Source of the DNA: Pseudovibrio sp. M1P-2-3
GTDB lineage: Bacteria > Pseudomonadota > Alphaproteobacteria > Rhizobiales > Stappiaceae
Direction of reading: 5' to 3'
Assembly (NCBI RefSeq): GCF_031501865.1
Contig: NZ_JARRCW010000001.1
Coordinates: forward strand, 3,059,001 to 3,123,000
Length of the DNA: 64,000 bases
Shown: piece by piece, positions 1-7,734 of the stretch
How positions within the stretch are numbered: the first letter of the stretch is position 1
How the letters are laid out: each line of letters opens with the position of its first letter
Notes under the pieces: model-generated
Databases searched by the model: none
The model's input: only the letters and a program-made list of their open reading frames with translations
What the model was told of the DNA's origin: nothing
Made by a program: the position numbers and the translations under genes

Positions 1-1
1 T

Positions 2-2191
2 GCATCCACGCCCAAGGCACTGGACGAAAAACGGGATCAATACGTAGCTGGGGGCTTTTCGCGGCGCATGCTTGCGCTGGATGCCTTGCTGGACCACTCC
101 TTGTGGCGTTTTATTCAAAAAGTCAGTGGCGCAGCCCGCACCTACTCCAACTTCATGCGCAGGTTCAAGGTCTCCGGCTTTGGCCGTGCACTGGTGGAGC
201 TTTCCTCAGAAGGGCTCACCTATGGCCTTGCGGGGTTTGTGGTGTTTCTGGCCTTCGCCCAGCCTGCCATGAAGATGACGCAGGTTTCCAACTGGCGCAC
301 CACCTCCGATTTCTCCGTCACATTTTTAGACAGATTCGGCAATGAAATGGGCAAGCGCGGCATTTTGCTCAATGACAAAGTGCCCTTGGCGGAAATTCCC
401 GACCACCTTATCAAAGCCACCCTTGCCACAGAAGACCGGCGCTTTTTTGACCATTTCGGCATTGATATTGTGGGTACAGCCCGCGCGATGATGGAGAATG
501 TGAAAGCCCGTTCGGTGGTGCAAGGGGGCTCGTCCATCACCCAGCAGCTGGCCAAGAACCTGTTTCTCACCAATGAGCGTAAGCTGATCCGCAAGATCAA
601 CGAGGCATATCTCGCCCTATGGATGGAGCAGACTCTCACCAAGCAGGAGATTTTGAAGCTCTATCTGGACCGCGCCTATATGGGCGGCGGCACCTTTGGC
701 GTGGCGGCTGCCTCGGAGTTTTATTTCGGCAAGGATGTGCGCCAGATCAATCTGGCAGAAGCGGCCATGCTGGCAGCGCTTTATAAAGCCCCTTCCAAAT
801 ACGCCCCGCACCGGAATCTGCCTGCCGCCCGCGCCCGCGCCAATGAGGTGCTTACCAACATTGTGGAGGCCGGTTTTATGAGCGAAGGGCAGGTAATCGC
901 CGCTCGCCGCAGTCCCGCTGTCGCCATCGACCGCAGTGTTGAAAACGCCCCCGATTACTACATGGACTGGGCCTTTGAAACTGTGCAGGAACTTGCCCAG
1001 CAATATCCAGAGCTCACACAGGACCGTGTGGTCACTGTTCTCACCACCTTGGACCCGACTTTCCAAAAGGAAGCGGCCGGTAGCATTGAAAGCGTGATGC
1101 GCCAGTATAGCAAAAGCTACAGGGTGGGCGAGGCTGCGCTGGTTTCCATGACAACCGAAGGAGCAGTCCGCGCCATGGTGGGCGGGCGCGATTATGATGA
1201 GAGCCAGTTCAACAGGGCGACGCAGGCCCTGCGCCAGCCCGGCTCCTCTTTCAAGCCCTTTGTCTATATCACCGCCTTCATGAACGGCTACAACAAGGAA
1301 AGCGTGGTGCGCGATGCGCCCATCAACATTGGTGGCTGGAGACCGCGCAATTATGGCCGCTCCTATCGCGGTCCTGTGACCTTGAAAACCGCCCTCACCA
1401 AATCCATCAACACGGTTCCGGTGCGTCTGGCCCAAGCCATCGGGCGGGAAAAAATTGCAGCAACTGCTTACGCCATGGGTATTCAGACAGAGCTGAAAAA
1501 CCACCGCACCATGCCCCTTGGTGTGTTCGAGGTGACAGTTCTGGATATGGCAGCATCCTACGGAGCCTTTTCGACAGGCGGCTACAAGGTGGAACCCTAT
1601 GCGGTGGTTGAAATGCGAAACTCCAAAGGCGAGCTTATTTATGACCGCCGGAAAAAAGCACCAGAACGTCTTCGCGTCCTTCCTTTTGAGCAGGTTGCGG
1701 AAATGAACGAGATACTGGTAAATGTTGTGGAACGGGGCACCGGCAGACGGGCGAGACTGGACGGCATAACGGCTGCGGGTAAAACTGGAACCTCTCAAGC
1801 CCACAGGGATGGCTGGTTTGTGGGCTACACGGGCAATCTGATCACCTCCGTCTGGTATGGCAATGACAACTTCACGCCAACCAGAAAGATCACCGGCGGC
1901 AGCTTGCCTGCCATGACATGGGGCAAGTATATGAAAGCGGCGCATCAGGGGTTGGAAATCAAACCCATGCCGGGAATCGACGGAGAAGGCTTTGTTCCAA
2001 CAATTGCCCTTTCGGCTAATGAGGACGACAGGGGGCCGAAGACGCCAGAGCTTTTAAACAAAAATTCGCAGGTTTTGCTGGAGGCCATTGGCAAGCGCTT
2101 GAAGCAAATAACCAAAGAGCCTTCCAAAACAACGGATCTGCAAGTAAGACTTACGCAACCAGGTGGGGAGCCTGAAATTATTACCCGATGA
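2..2191 (+). CDS. Class A penicillin-binding protein (PBP1A type), 5' end probably outside window
   Basis: Bifunctional enzyme that polymerises and cross-links peptidoglycan on the outer face of the inner membrane. Counting from the first in-window ATG (position 68), a membrane helix lies at about 48-68. The GT51 glycosyltransferase motif EDRRFFDHFG is at 122-131 with catalytic E122, followed by GGSSITQQLAKN at 153-164. The transpeptidase nucleophile is S393 in GSSFKPF (S393, K396), followed by TKSINT and a KTGTS box. The frame is open back to base 2 and the upstream codons read like protein, so the real start is probably outside the window; if not, it is 68. The stop overlaps the next start (ATGA), suggesting one operon to 3503. 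Confidence 0.93.
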   Translation, partial: ASTPKALDEKRDQYVAGGFSRRMLALDALLDHSLWRFIQKVSGAARTYSNFMRRFKVSGFGRALVELSSEGLTYGLAGFVVFLAFAQPAMKMTQVSNWRTTSDFSVTFLDRFGNEMGKRGILLNDKVPLAEIPDHLIKATLATEDRRFFDHFGIDIVGTARAMMENVKARSVVQGGSSITQQLAKNLFLTNERKLIRKINEAYLALWMEQTLTKQEILKLYLDRAYMGGGTFGVAAASEFYFGKDVRQINLAEAAMLAALYKAPSKYAPHRNLPAARARANEVLTNIVEAGFMSEGQVIAARRSPAVAIDRSVENAPDYYMDWAFETVQELAQQYPELTQDRVVTVLTTLDPTFQKEAAGSIESVMRQYSKSYRVGEAALVSMTTEGAVRAMVGGRDYDESQFNRATQALRQPGSSFKPFVYITAFMNGYNKESVVRDAPINIGGWRPRNYGRSYRGPVTLKTALTKSINTVPVRLAQAIGREKIAATAYAMGIQTELKNHRTMPLGVFEVTVLDMAASYGAFSTGGYKVEPYAVVEMRNSKGELIYDRRKKAPERLRVLPFEQVAEMNEILVNVVERGTGRRARLDGITAAGKTGTSQAHRDGWFVGYTGNLITSVWYGNDNFTPTRKITGGSLPAMTWGKYMKAAHQGLEIKPMPGIDGEGFVPTIALSANEDDRGPKTPELLNKNSQVLLEAIGKRLKQITKEPSKTTDLQVRLTQPGGEPEIITR

Positions 2192-2889
2192 ATTATCAAC
2201 CTAAAATGCCCCGCTCCGCTCTGGAAAATCTTGAAGCGGCGCCCATTTATGATCCGGAAACCAGCTGGCAGAAACCTTGGCCGCGTGTCTCAAGTCTGCT
2301 TTACAAAGCCCCTTACCTGACTTTCGGGCCGTTCCTGCTGTTTCTCACCATTGCAATTGTCTTGGGCGTGGGCAGCGCTTACTTCTCGCTCAACCGCTCC
2401 TCCCCCTTTGATGCCCTGGAAAGCGGCGTGTGGGTGGCCCACCCCAAAGCCGGAACTCCAACGGCAGATCCTTACAGCGCCGCAATTTATGCCCGCACCC
2501 TGCGCGTTCCCCTTGGCAATGGCGAGGGCATTGCCTTTTATGCGGTGGTGGACAATCTTGGCAAAGTGCTGGATCCAGCCTGCGATTACATCATTTCCGG
2601 AAAAACACCTCCTTCACGCCTGTGGACCCTCACGGCGCTGGATAACAACCTGAGGCTTCTTGCGACCGATGCAGGGCGCGCCCACTTAACAAGTCAGGAC
2701 ATTATCTGGCGGCAAGATGGCAGCTTCTCCATCAATGTTGCGCCCTTTGCCCGTCCGGGAAACTGGCTTCCCTCCGGCACCGCCAACGGACTTGTGTTCG
2801 CCCTGCGCCTTTATGATACGCCGCTCACCAGCAGCGCCGGCATCAACGCTCCGGTCATGCCCTCCATCATGAAAGGGGCCTGCCGATGA
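2188..2889 (+). CDS. DUF1214-type membrane-anchored protein
   Basis: A 233-residue protein with one membrane helix at about 47-68 and a periplasmic domain that I recognise as DUF1214-like (ILWKQDGS/NWLP-type motifs appear here as WRQDGS and NWLPSG near 170-196). The biochemical role of the family is not known. Its start overlaps the stop of the penicillin-binding protein and its stop overlaps the start of the DUF1254-like gene, both as ATGA, so the three are translationally coupled. DUF1254 and DUF1214 often occur as two domains of one protein or as neighbours, which supports the pairing. A role linked to cell envelope synthesis is inferred only from the neighbour. Confidence 0.75.
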   Translation: MNYQPKMPRSALENLEAAPIYDPETSWQKPWPRVSSLLYKAPYLTFGPFLLFLTIAIVLGVGSAYFSLNRSSPFDALESGVWVAHPKAGTPTADPYSAAIYARTLRVPLGNGEGIAFYAVVDNLGKVLDPACDYIISGKTPPSRLWTLTALDNNLRLLATDAGRAHLTSQDIIWRQDGSFSINVAPFARPGNWLPSGTANGLVFALRLYDTPLTSSAGINAPVMPSIMKGACR

Positions 2890-3503
2890 AAGCAAAACTA
2901 CTGGAATACCGCTATCACCTGCGCCGCTATCTAAAACGCATGCTGGTCATCCCCTCTCCCCGCTGGTTTTTATGGGGCATAGGCGGCGTGCTGCTTGCGG
3001 GCGTCATCCATATTCTCATTGTGCTTAATGTGCCCGTGCAAGTGCCCTACAGCACCTATGAAACGGTGGCAAAGCTTGGACCGGACCGCATGTTCAACCT
3101 GCTGCCGCCCGTTTTGCCGCGCACCGAGCCCCTGCCCGATCTAGATCCGGCCCTGCGCTACGCCATTTGCCGTTTTGAGATGAAGGACGGCCCAGTGCGC
3201 CTGTCGGCAGACCTTGCCAGCCCGTTCTGGTCGATCGCCCTGTTCAACGCCAAAGGGCAAACCATTTACAGCCTGAATGACAGAACCGCCGATGAAGACG
3301 GCCTGACCATGCTGCTCATCACCAAGGAGCAACTGTCCATCCTGCGGGAAAACCCACCAAGGGACCTTGAGGAAATGATTGTGGTTGAAACCACAATCGA
3401 TAAAGGCTACGCCCTGCTGCGCGCCTTCCAACCCACCCGCGCCCACGCCCCACGCATCCTGAAATCCCTAGACGACGCAGAATGCTCCAGTCAGGGTATT
3501 TAG
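2886..3503 (+). CDS. DUF1254-type membrane-anchored protein
   Basis: A 205-residue protein with one membrane helix at about 27-48 and an extracytoplasmic domain matching the short DUF1254-like partner that accompanies DUF1214 proteins in this bacterial group (PLPDLDPALRYAICRF near 82-97). Function is unknown. It overlaps the preceding gene by four bases and is the last gene of the putative operon. Its stop codon TAG forms the first bases of a palindromic repeat (3501-3544) that could act as a transcription terminator, and an IS481-type element has inserted in the end of that repeat, so downstream transcription from this operon would run into an insertion sequence in the opposite orientation. 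Confidence 0.72.
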   Translation: MKAKLLEYRYHLRRYLKRMLVIPSPRWFLWGIGGVLLAGVIHILIVLNVPVQVPYSTYETVAKLGPDRMFNLLPPVLPRTEPLPDLDPALRYAICRFEMKDGPVRLSADLASPFWSIALFNAKGQTIYSLNDRTADEDGLTMLLITKEQLSILRENPPRDLEEMIVVETTIDKGYALLRAFQPTRAHAPRILKSLDDAECSSQGI

Positions 3504-3544
3504 AGTACAGAGCGTGAATGCGAATGAACGCGATGTACTCTAAA
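3501..3544. repeat. Half copy of palindromic repeat family A
   Basis: The arms AGAGTACA and TGTACTCT frame an imperfect inner stem (GCGT/ACGC). The same segment recurs at 11224-11266, where it is followed by the second half of the repeat. Here only this half is present. It overlaps the stop codon of the upstream gene and its final bases are the left target duplication of the IS481-type element, so it was the insertion target. It could fold as a terminator for the upstream operon, but there is no clear T tract. Confidence 0.75.
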
Positions 3545-4529
3545 TGTTTAGTCCCGCGAGCAGATGGTGTGGTTGTTTTATAAATCTGTCCGGCTCTTGT
3601 GTCCATTGTCTGGTAATATAGTCGAAGGGTGTTAGGCCCCGAAGAGCCTTGAGGCGCTTGGCGAAGTTATAGGCCTGAATAAATGTGTCCAGATGGGCTC
3701 TTAGTTCGTTGTGTGTGCGGTAATAGTAGCGCCGAACGGTTGCTTCTTTAAGGGTTCTGTTCATGCGCTCGACCTGGCCATTTGTCCACGGATGGGCTGG
3801 TTTGGTAAGCCGGTGGTCAATGTCATTTTGGGCACAAGCCAGAACAAATGCATGAGCACGAAACAACTGGCCTGTTGTGAGCAAATGTTGAACCTCACTG
3901 GCGTTCCAGCTGTACCCTTTGGGGTCAGTGAACTGGGTGCCGTTATCGGTCAGCACGGTATGGATCTTGTAGGGAACCGCTTCAATAAGGGCCCGCAGAA
4001 AGGTACTGGCAATCCTTCTGGTGGCTTTTTCAAAGTGTTTGACAAAGGCGAACTTTGAGGTTCGGTCAATGGCAACGAACAAATAGAGCTTGCCTTCTTG
4101 CGTACGAACCTCAGCAATATCAAGATGAAAGTAACCAATTGGATAGGCTTTGAAGCGTTTCTTGTTCGCTTTCATATCCGGTGGTGGCAGGCGCGAAATC
4201 CCATGGCGCTGGAATAAGCGATGCAGGGACGAGCGGGTCAGACGCGGGATCGTTTCCTGCAGGGCGTAAAGGCAGTCATCGAGTGGCAATAAAGAGTGCT
4301 TGCGAAAAGCGACACACGCCGCTTCTTCTGCCACGCTCAGGACTGTGGAGCGGGGATTCTTCCGCCCCATAGGTTGATCTTCCACGCTATTGCGATGTTT
4401 CCACTTCATCACCGTTTTGGGATTGATGTTATAACGCCGGCTCAACTCTTTGATGGTTGCATCCGATTTTTGTATGGCTGATCGAACCGCGTGAGTGGTC
4501 GTGGCGCTGCCGTGTAATACCTGTCCCAT
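3540..4529 (-). CDS. IS481-family DDE transposase
   Basis: Integrase-core transposase with an N-terminal helix-turn-helix (IKELSRRYNINPKTVMKW), a linker, and an RNase H-like catalytic domain whose acidic residues lie in YFHLDIAEV, VLTDNGTQF and NGQVERMNRTLKE. The start at 4529 is chosen because a strong ribosome binding site, GGGAGGA, lies just upstream; a longer frame from 4592 would begin inside the target duplication. The last sense codon uses one base of the element and two of the flank, and the stop codon TAG is supplied entirely by the target duplication (3540-3542), so the protein's end depends on where the element lands. Confidence 0.9.
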   Translation of the reverse strand: MGQVLHGSATTTHAVRSAIQKSDATIKELSRRYNINPKTVMKWKHRNSVEDQPMGRKNPRSTVLSVAEEAACVAFRKHSLLPLDDCLYALQETIPRLTRSSLHRLFQRHGISRLPPPDMKANKKRFKAYPIGYFHLDIAEVRTQEGKLYLFVAIDRTSKFAFVKHFEKATRRIASTFLRALIEAVPYKIHTVLTDNGTQFTDPKGYSWNASEVQHLLTTGQLFRAHAFVLACAQNDIDHRLTKPAHPWTNGQVERMNRTLKEATVRRYYYRTHNELRAHLDTFIQAYNFAKRLKALRGLTPFDYITRQWTQEPDRFIKQPHHLLAGLNI

Positions 4530-4591
4530 AAGTCCTCCCGAAATGATGAAGTCAATGTTAAACCGATTCCATCTGCTCGCGGGACTTAACA
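3545..4591. mobile_element. IS481-family insertion sequence, complete
   Basis: The element is bounded by 23-bp terminal inverted repeats at 3545-3567 and 4569-4591 that differ at a single base; each outer end starts TGTT and carries AGTCCCGCGAGCAGATGG. It is flanked by the 6-bp direct repeat TCTAAA at 3539-3544 and 4592-4597, which is a target duplication. It holds one transposase gene on the minus strand. The intact repeats, duplication and reading frame suggest recent insertion. The family is assigned from the transposase. Confidence 0.9.
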
Positions 4592-4597
4592 TCTAAA

Positions 4598-5068
4598 GGA
4601 AAACGCGTAGTAACTCTCCCTCAGTACAACAATCTATTGCACTGAGGCTATGGGGCAGCCCTTACCCCATGGTTCCAGCTGAACCTAGAAGATGAACTAA
4701 TATTAACTTTTAAACTAATTCTAAAGAGTATAACTAAATACAAGTAATAATATTACATTACACATTATTACTACTGCATTAAATGAAGTAATATTCTACA
4801 AATTTATCTTCAAAATCGCATCATAGACTAACCAATAACGTTAATTCTCTTGAGCGCTTGAGTTGAGATGCACTTAATTTAGAGCACGTCGCGTTTATTT
4901 TCATGCACGCTCAGCGCTCTAACTTCTTTATTTTTGGGCGAATTCTTGTCGTTTGAATGAATTCAATCAAACGGAACACGCCCTAAGTAACAACCTAGAA
5001 CTTACAAACCCCGTCCAAACACACGAGCGGTACACGAAACACAACTCCAACAAATCAAGGGCTGTATC
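4598..5068. other. Intergenic region upstream of the first chitin-synthase-like gene
   Basis: No gene seen. Bases 4690-4870 are strongly AT-rich and could hold the promoter of the following gene. A full copy of repeat family A lies at 4881-4984. A weak ribosome binding site (AAGGGCTG) precedes the ATG at 5069. Confidence 0.6.
4881..4984 (-). repeat. Palindromic repeat family A, full copy
   Basis: About 104 bases made of two hairpins: an outer one with AGAGC and GCTCT arms, and a second with CGTTTGAATGA and TCAATCAAACG arms, joined by an AT-rich spacer and GAATTCTTGTCG. It is diverged from the copies at 11161-11266 (opposite orientation) and 45516-45620 (same orientation) but aligns along its full length. 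No protein is encoded. Confidence 0.75.
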
Positions 5069-7006
5069 ATGCTTGAACAAAAACGAGTCGAAGAGCTAGT
5101 TCCCGCCCCGAATCTTGCCGCTAATCAGAACTTTCTGAAAGGTCAGCACAGTCACCTAGGGAGCTTTGATGTAGAGGCTTTTAACCATACAAGAACTTTT
5201 CCAATACGTACGCACACTATCAAAAATGAAGAGATCTTTGAGAAAAGTCCCGAACTGGCACCCACCAGTGCCCTTATCTGTGTTACCATGTATAATGAAC
5301 CTGCCGAACTATTCGAGCAGACACTGAGCGGCATGGTGGCATCCATAGCGTACCTTGCCACCACACCAGATTCTGCAAAACCAGAGAACATCGTTTTGAT
5401 GTTCATCGTCGATGGCGTGGAAAAACTTCACCCTTCAACGCGTAACGCTATGCTCAGACACAGGTTATTGCCTAAAAATGAAGCTCCCTATCCAGATGAT
5501 GGCGCGCTAACCCTATATGAAAGCACTCTTTCAACCTGCAACAATGAAGTCCACATTCCCGTCTTTATAGCCTTGAAGCACAGCAATGGAGGCAAGCTGG
5601 ACAGCCACCGTTGGGTTTTAAAATCTATAGCCCCCGGTCTCAATCCACTTTGCTGGATGCAAATTGATGTAGGCAACGTACCAAACTACCAAACCCTATC
5701 TGAAGTAGTAAATATCTTTGAGCAGGACCCATCTGTTGCCGCAGTAGCACCACGCATTGAGCTGGAACCTGTTGGCAGTATTTTAAATCCGCTTTATGCC
5801 TATCAGCATGCCTACTTTCTTTTATCACACATGATCAGACTGCCTGCGCTGGATGTCATGGGATACATAGATATTATACCGGGGCAAATGTCGGCAACGC
5901 GTTGGGAAACATTCAATCTACCGACGGAAACTGGCGTAACTGTTGCTGATCGTTATTTGGAAGGCCTGCAAGCAAGCACTCCCTATGAAATTATCCGTTT
6001 TCTAGCAGAGGACGCAGTCGTGGGGTTTGAGCTGATATGTGCTGAAAAGAGCAATTTAAGGCTGGTGACCACGTACAGCGCAGTTTCTCAGGTCGAACCA
6101 TGCGAAACACTTATGACGTTGCTCAAGCAGCGGCGGCGATGGATCAATGGCGGTACCCTGTCAAAACTCTATCAGACTTCAAACCTGAAACGTTATTGGC
6201 GCTCTTCAGATGCCAGCGTTAGCAGAAAATTACGTGTATCCCTCGCAACTGTCTGGACAACTTTTATCAGCTTTTTGTCCTTGGCAATTGGCCCAGCCAT
6301 GGCCATTGGCATGATCGCACTTGATAGGTCAACTGCTGAAGCATTTCCCACATCCGAAGTATTACCCTTACTCTCAGTGGTGAACGTTGCAGCAATTTTA
6401 TTTGCTCTGCCTGCGGCCATAGCAGCAACACCACTTATAAAACGATTATCACCTCAGCACGTACAAGTCCTCTTATCATCTGCCATTCTAGGCAACCTGC
6501 TACTTCTTGGCATGAGTGCATACAGGCTCGGCTTCTGGCCAATGCTGGTTGCGGCGCTGCCCCTTGTTTTAATTTTCATTTGTGTAGGTGCTTTGTTAGG
6601 TAAACGTACCCTGCGAGTTGTGACACGGTCTGTATGGTCCTACCTATTTCTTATTCTACCCATCAATATGATGTTGCAAGTATATGCAATTTTCAATTTG
6701 CATGATGCATCTTGGGGAACAAAAGGAATTAACAATCTGCAGTCAAACATCTCCGGCGCCAACCCTTCCATTGTCACCGCTCGCTTAAAGCGCTTTCGCA
6801 ATCTGGCGCTTCTTGGGTATGCGTCCATATCAGGCCTATTGGCCTTAATGTTCATTTACGCTCCAACGGTAACAATGCCCGCTTTGATACTGATAGGTGT
6901 CCTGCAAATACTAGCATACCTACCGTCTATTGTTAAAGCCGCAGGGGAGAGTCCAAAACCGCAGAAAATTAACAATTTCAAGGATGATAAGTTAAAGGCG
7001 ACCTAA
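5069..7006 (+). CDS. Chitin-synthase-like family 2 glycosyltransferase, copy 1
   Basis: A 645-residue processive glycosyltransferase predicted to extend a beta-1,4-linked N-acetylglucosamine chain from UDP-GlcNAc at the inner membrane. It carries a run of signatures of eukaryotic chitin synthases in the right order: CVTMYNE at 71-77, VDG with D115, KHSNGGKLDSHRW at 170-182, QIDVG with D200, DIIPGQMSATRW at 268-279 (counterpart of the LPGA switch region), LAEDA at 312-316, QRRRW at 354-358, and NLHDASWGTKG at 543-553 between C-terminal membrane helices. About six helices follow residue 385. The SWGTKG motif and NGGKLDSHRW separate it from NodC, hyaluronan and cellulose synthases. Substrate is inferred from motifs. 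A close paralogue follows at 7735. Confidence 0.85.
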   Translation: MLEQKRVEELVPAPNLAANQNFLKGQHSHLGSFDVEAFNHTRTFPIRTHTIKNEEIFEKSPELAPTSALICVTMYNEPAELFEQTLSGMVASIAYLATTPDSAKPENIVLMFIVDGVEKLHPSTRNAMLRHRLLPKNEAPYPDDGALTLYESTLSTCNNEVHIPVFIALKHSNGGKLDSHRWVLKSIAPGLNPLCWMQIDVGNVPNYQTLSEVVNIFEQDPSVAAVAPRIELEPVGSILNPLYAYQHAYFLLSHMIRLPALDVMGYIDIIPGQMSATRWETFNLPTETGVTVADRYLEGLQASTPYEIIRFLAEDAVVGFELICAEKSNLRLVTTYSAVSQVEPCETLMTLLKQRRRWINGGTLSKLYQTSNLKRYWRSSDASVSRKLRVSLATVWTTFISFLSLAIGPAMAIGMIALDRSTAEAFPTSEVLPLLSVVNVAAILFALPAAIAATPLIKRLSPQHVQVLLSSAILGNLLLLGMSAYRLGFWPMLVAALPLVLIFICVGALLGKRTLRVVTRSVWSYLFLILPINMMLQVYAIFNLHDASWGTKGINNLQSNISGANPSIVTARLKRFRNLALLGYASISGLLALMFIYAPTVTMPALILIGVLQILAYLPSIVKAAGESPKPQKINNFKDDKLKAT

Positions 7007-7056
7007 ATGAACGAAAGCGTGGGATAGGCGCATATATTCCGCCCGCGCAGGTTACG

Positions 7057-7095
7057 CGTATCGCCGCAAAGTGGATGCCACTTCTCGGCGATACG
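7057..7095. repeat. Palindromic repeat family B
   Basis: A hairpin with perfect 10-base arms CGTATCGCCG (7057-7066) and CGGCGATACG (7086-7095) and an inner AGTGG/CCACT stem. Related GATAC/AGTGG-type palindromes occur near 46845-46877 and 52711-52734. The relic IS110 end begins two bases after the right arm. Confidence 0.7.
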
Positions 7096-7097
7096 CT

Positions 7098-7264
7098 TGT
7101 CTGATGCCTTTTCTGTGCCTTCAGTAACTATGGAGCACGGCCCACCCTACTGCGGCGGGAGGGCCACAGCAGAGGTCAGATCAGTAAAGACGGGACCGTA
7201 AGGGATCGTTCTAGAGTGGGTTCGACCACCATCTTTGCAAAAACATTCTTTTTGCACTGCAGCA
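7098..7264 (+). mobile_element. Orphan left end of an IS110-family element (relic)
   Basis: This segment aligns base by base with the non-coding left end of the intact IS110 element at 45621-45785: both start TTGTCT-ATGC after a CT dinucleotide, and share GTGCCTTC, CGGGAGGGC and TAGAGT in the same order. Homology fades near 7245-7264 and no transposase or right end follows. It keeps the part corresponding to the target-binding half of the bridge RNA; the part corresponding to the donor-binding half is not recognisable. It is probably the remnant of an old insertion. Confidence 0.72.
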
Positions 7265-7734
7265 TAAAAACAGAACCAAAAATCAATTCGCTAATATATA
7301 CTTCAACTTACAAAGTAATAACAGCGTCAAGCACTAAAGACATTTAAGAGTAAAATTACATAACTTTCACTTTAATTCTTGCTTTTCAGGCGTATATTTT
7401 GAGACAAATCTAATGTGCAGTGCAGCAAGAAAGAAGATAACGAAGTAACATCACAAAACACCTTGAGGTTTACTTTCAAGAATTTATGTCGTTTTGGGAG
7501 AGTTAAGCTCATAACGGCATAAGCACGATGCTTCCGGCTTGATATAACGCTTCACAACACATAACCCTCGAAGTAGCAAGGTTATTTCAATGAAACCCGC
7601 TGCTTCCCAATGTGGCTTCAGCTTCCTTCGTAATGAAACAAAAGAAGTATTTCTAGCCGCCCACCCAAAACATTCTGTCCCGTGTTCAGCACATGGGGCT
7701 CACTGTGGAATCTAACAAGTGAGGGAACATCACC

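Larger units (their letters stand above)
7007..7734. other. Intergenic region between the two chitin-synthase-like genes
   Basis: Holds a palindromic repeat of family B (7057-7095), then a relic IS110-family left end (7098-7264), then about 470 AT-rich bases with no recognisable gene before the second synthase. A ribosome binding site GAGGGA precedes the ATG at 7735. The distance and the inserted repeat material suggest that the second synthase has its own promoter. Confidence 0.65.

Noticed and set aside
617-1945. A 442-codon frame on the minus strand, opposite the penicillin-binding protein gene
   Set aside because: It overlaps the whole of a clearly coding gene on the other strand, has no ribosome binding site and its composition is that of reverse-complement coding DNA.
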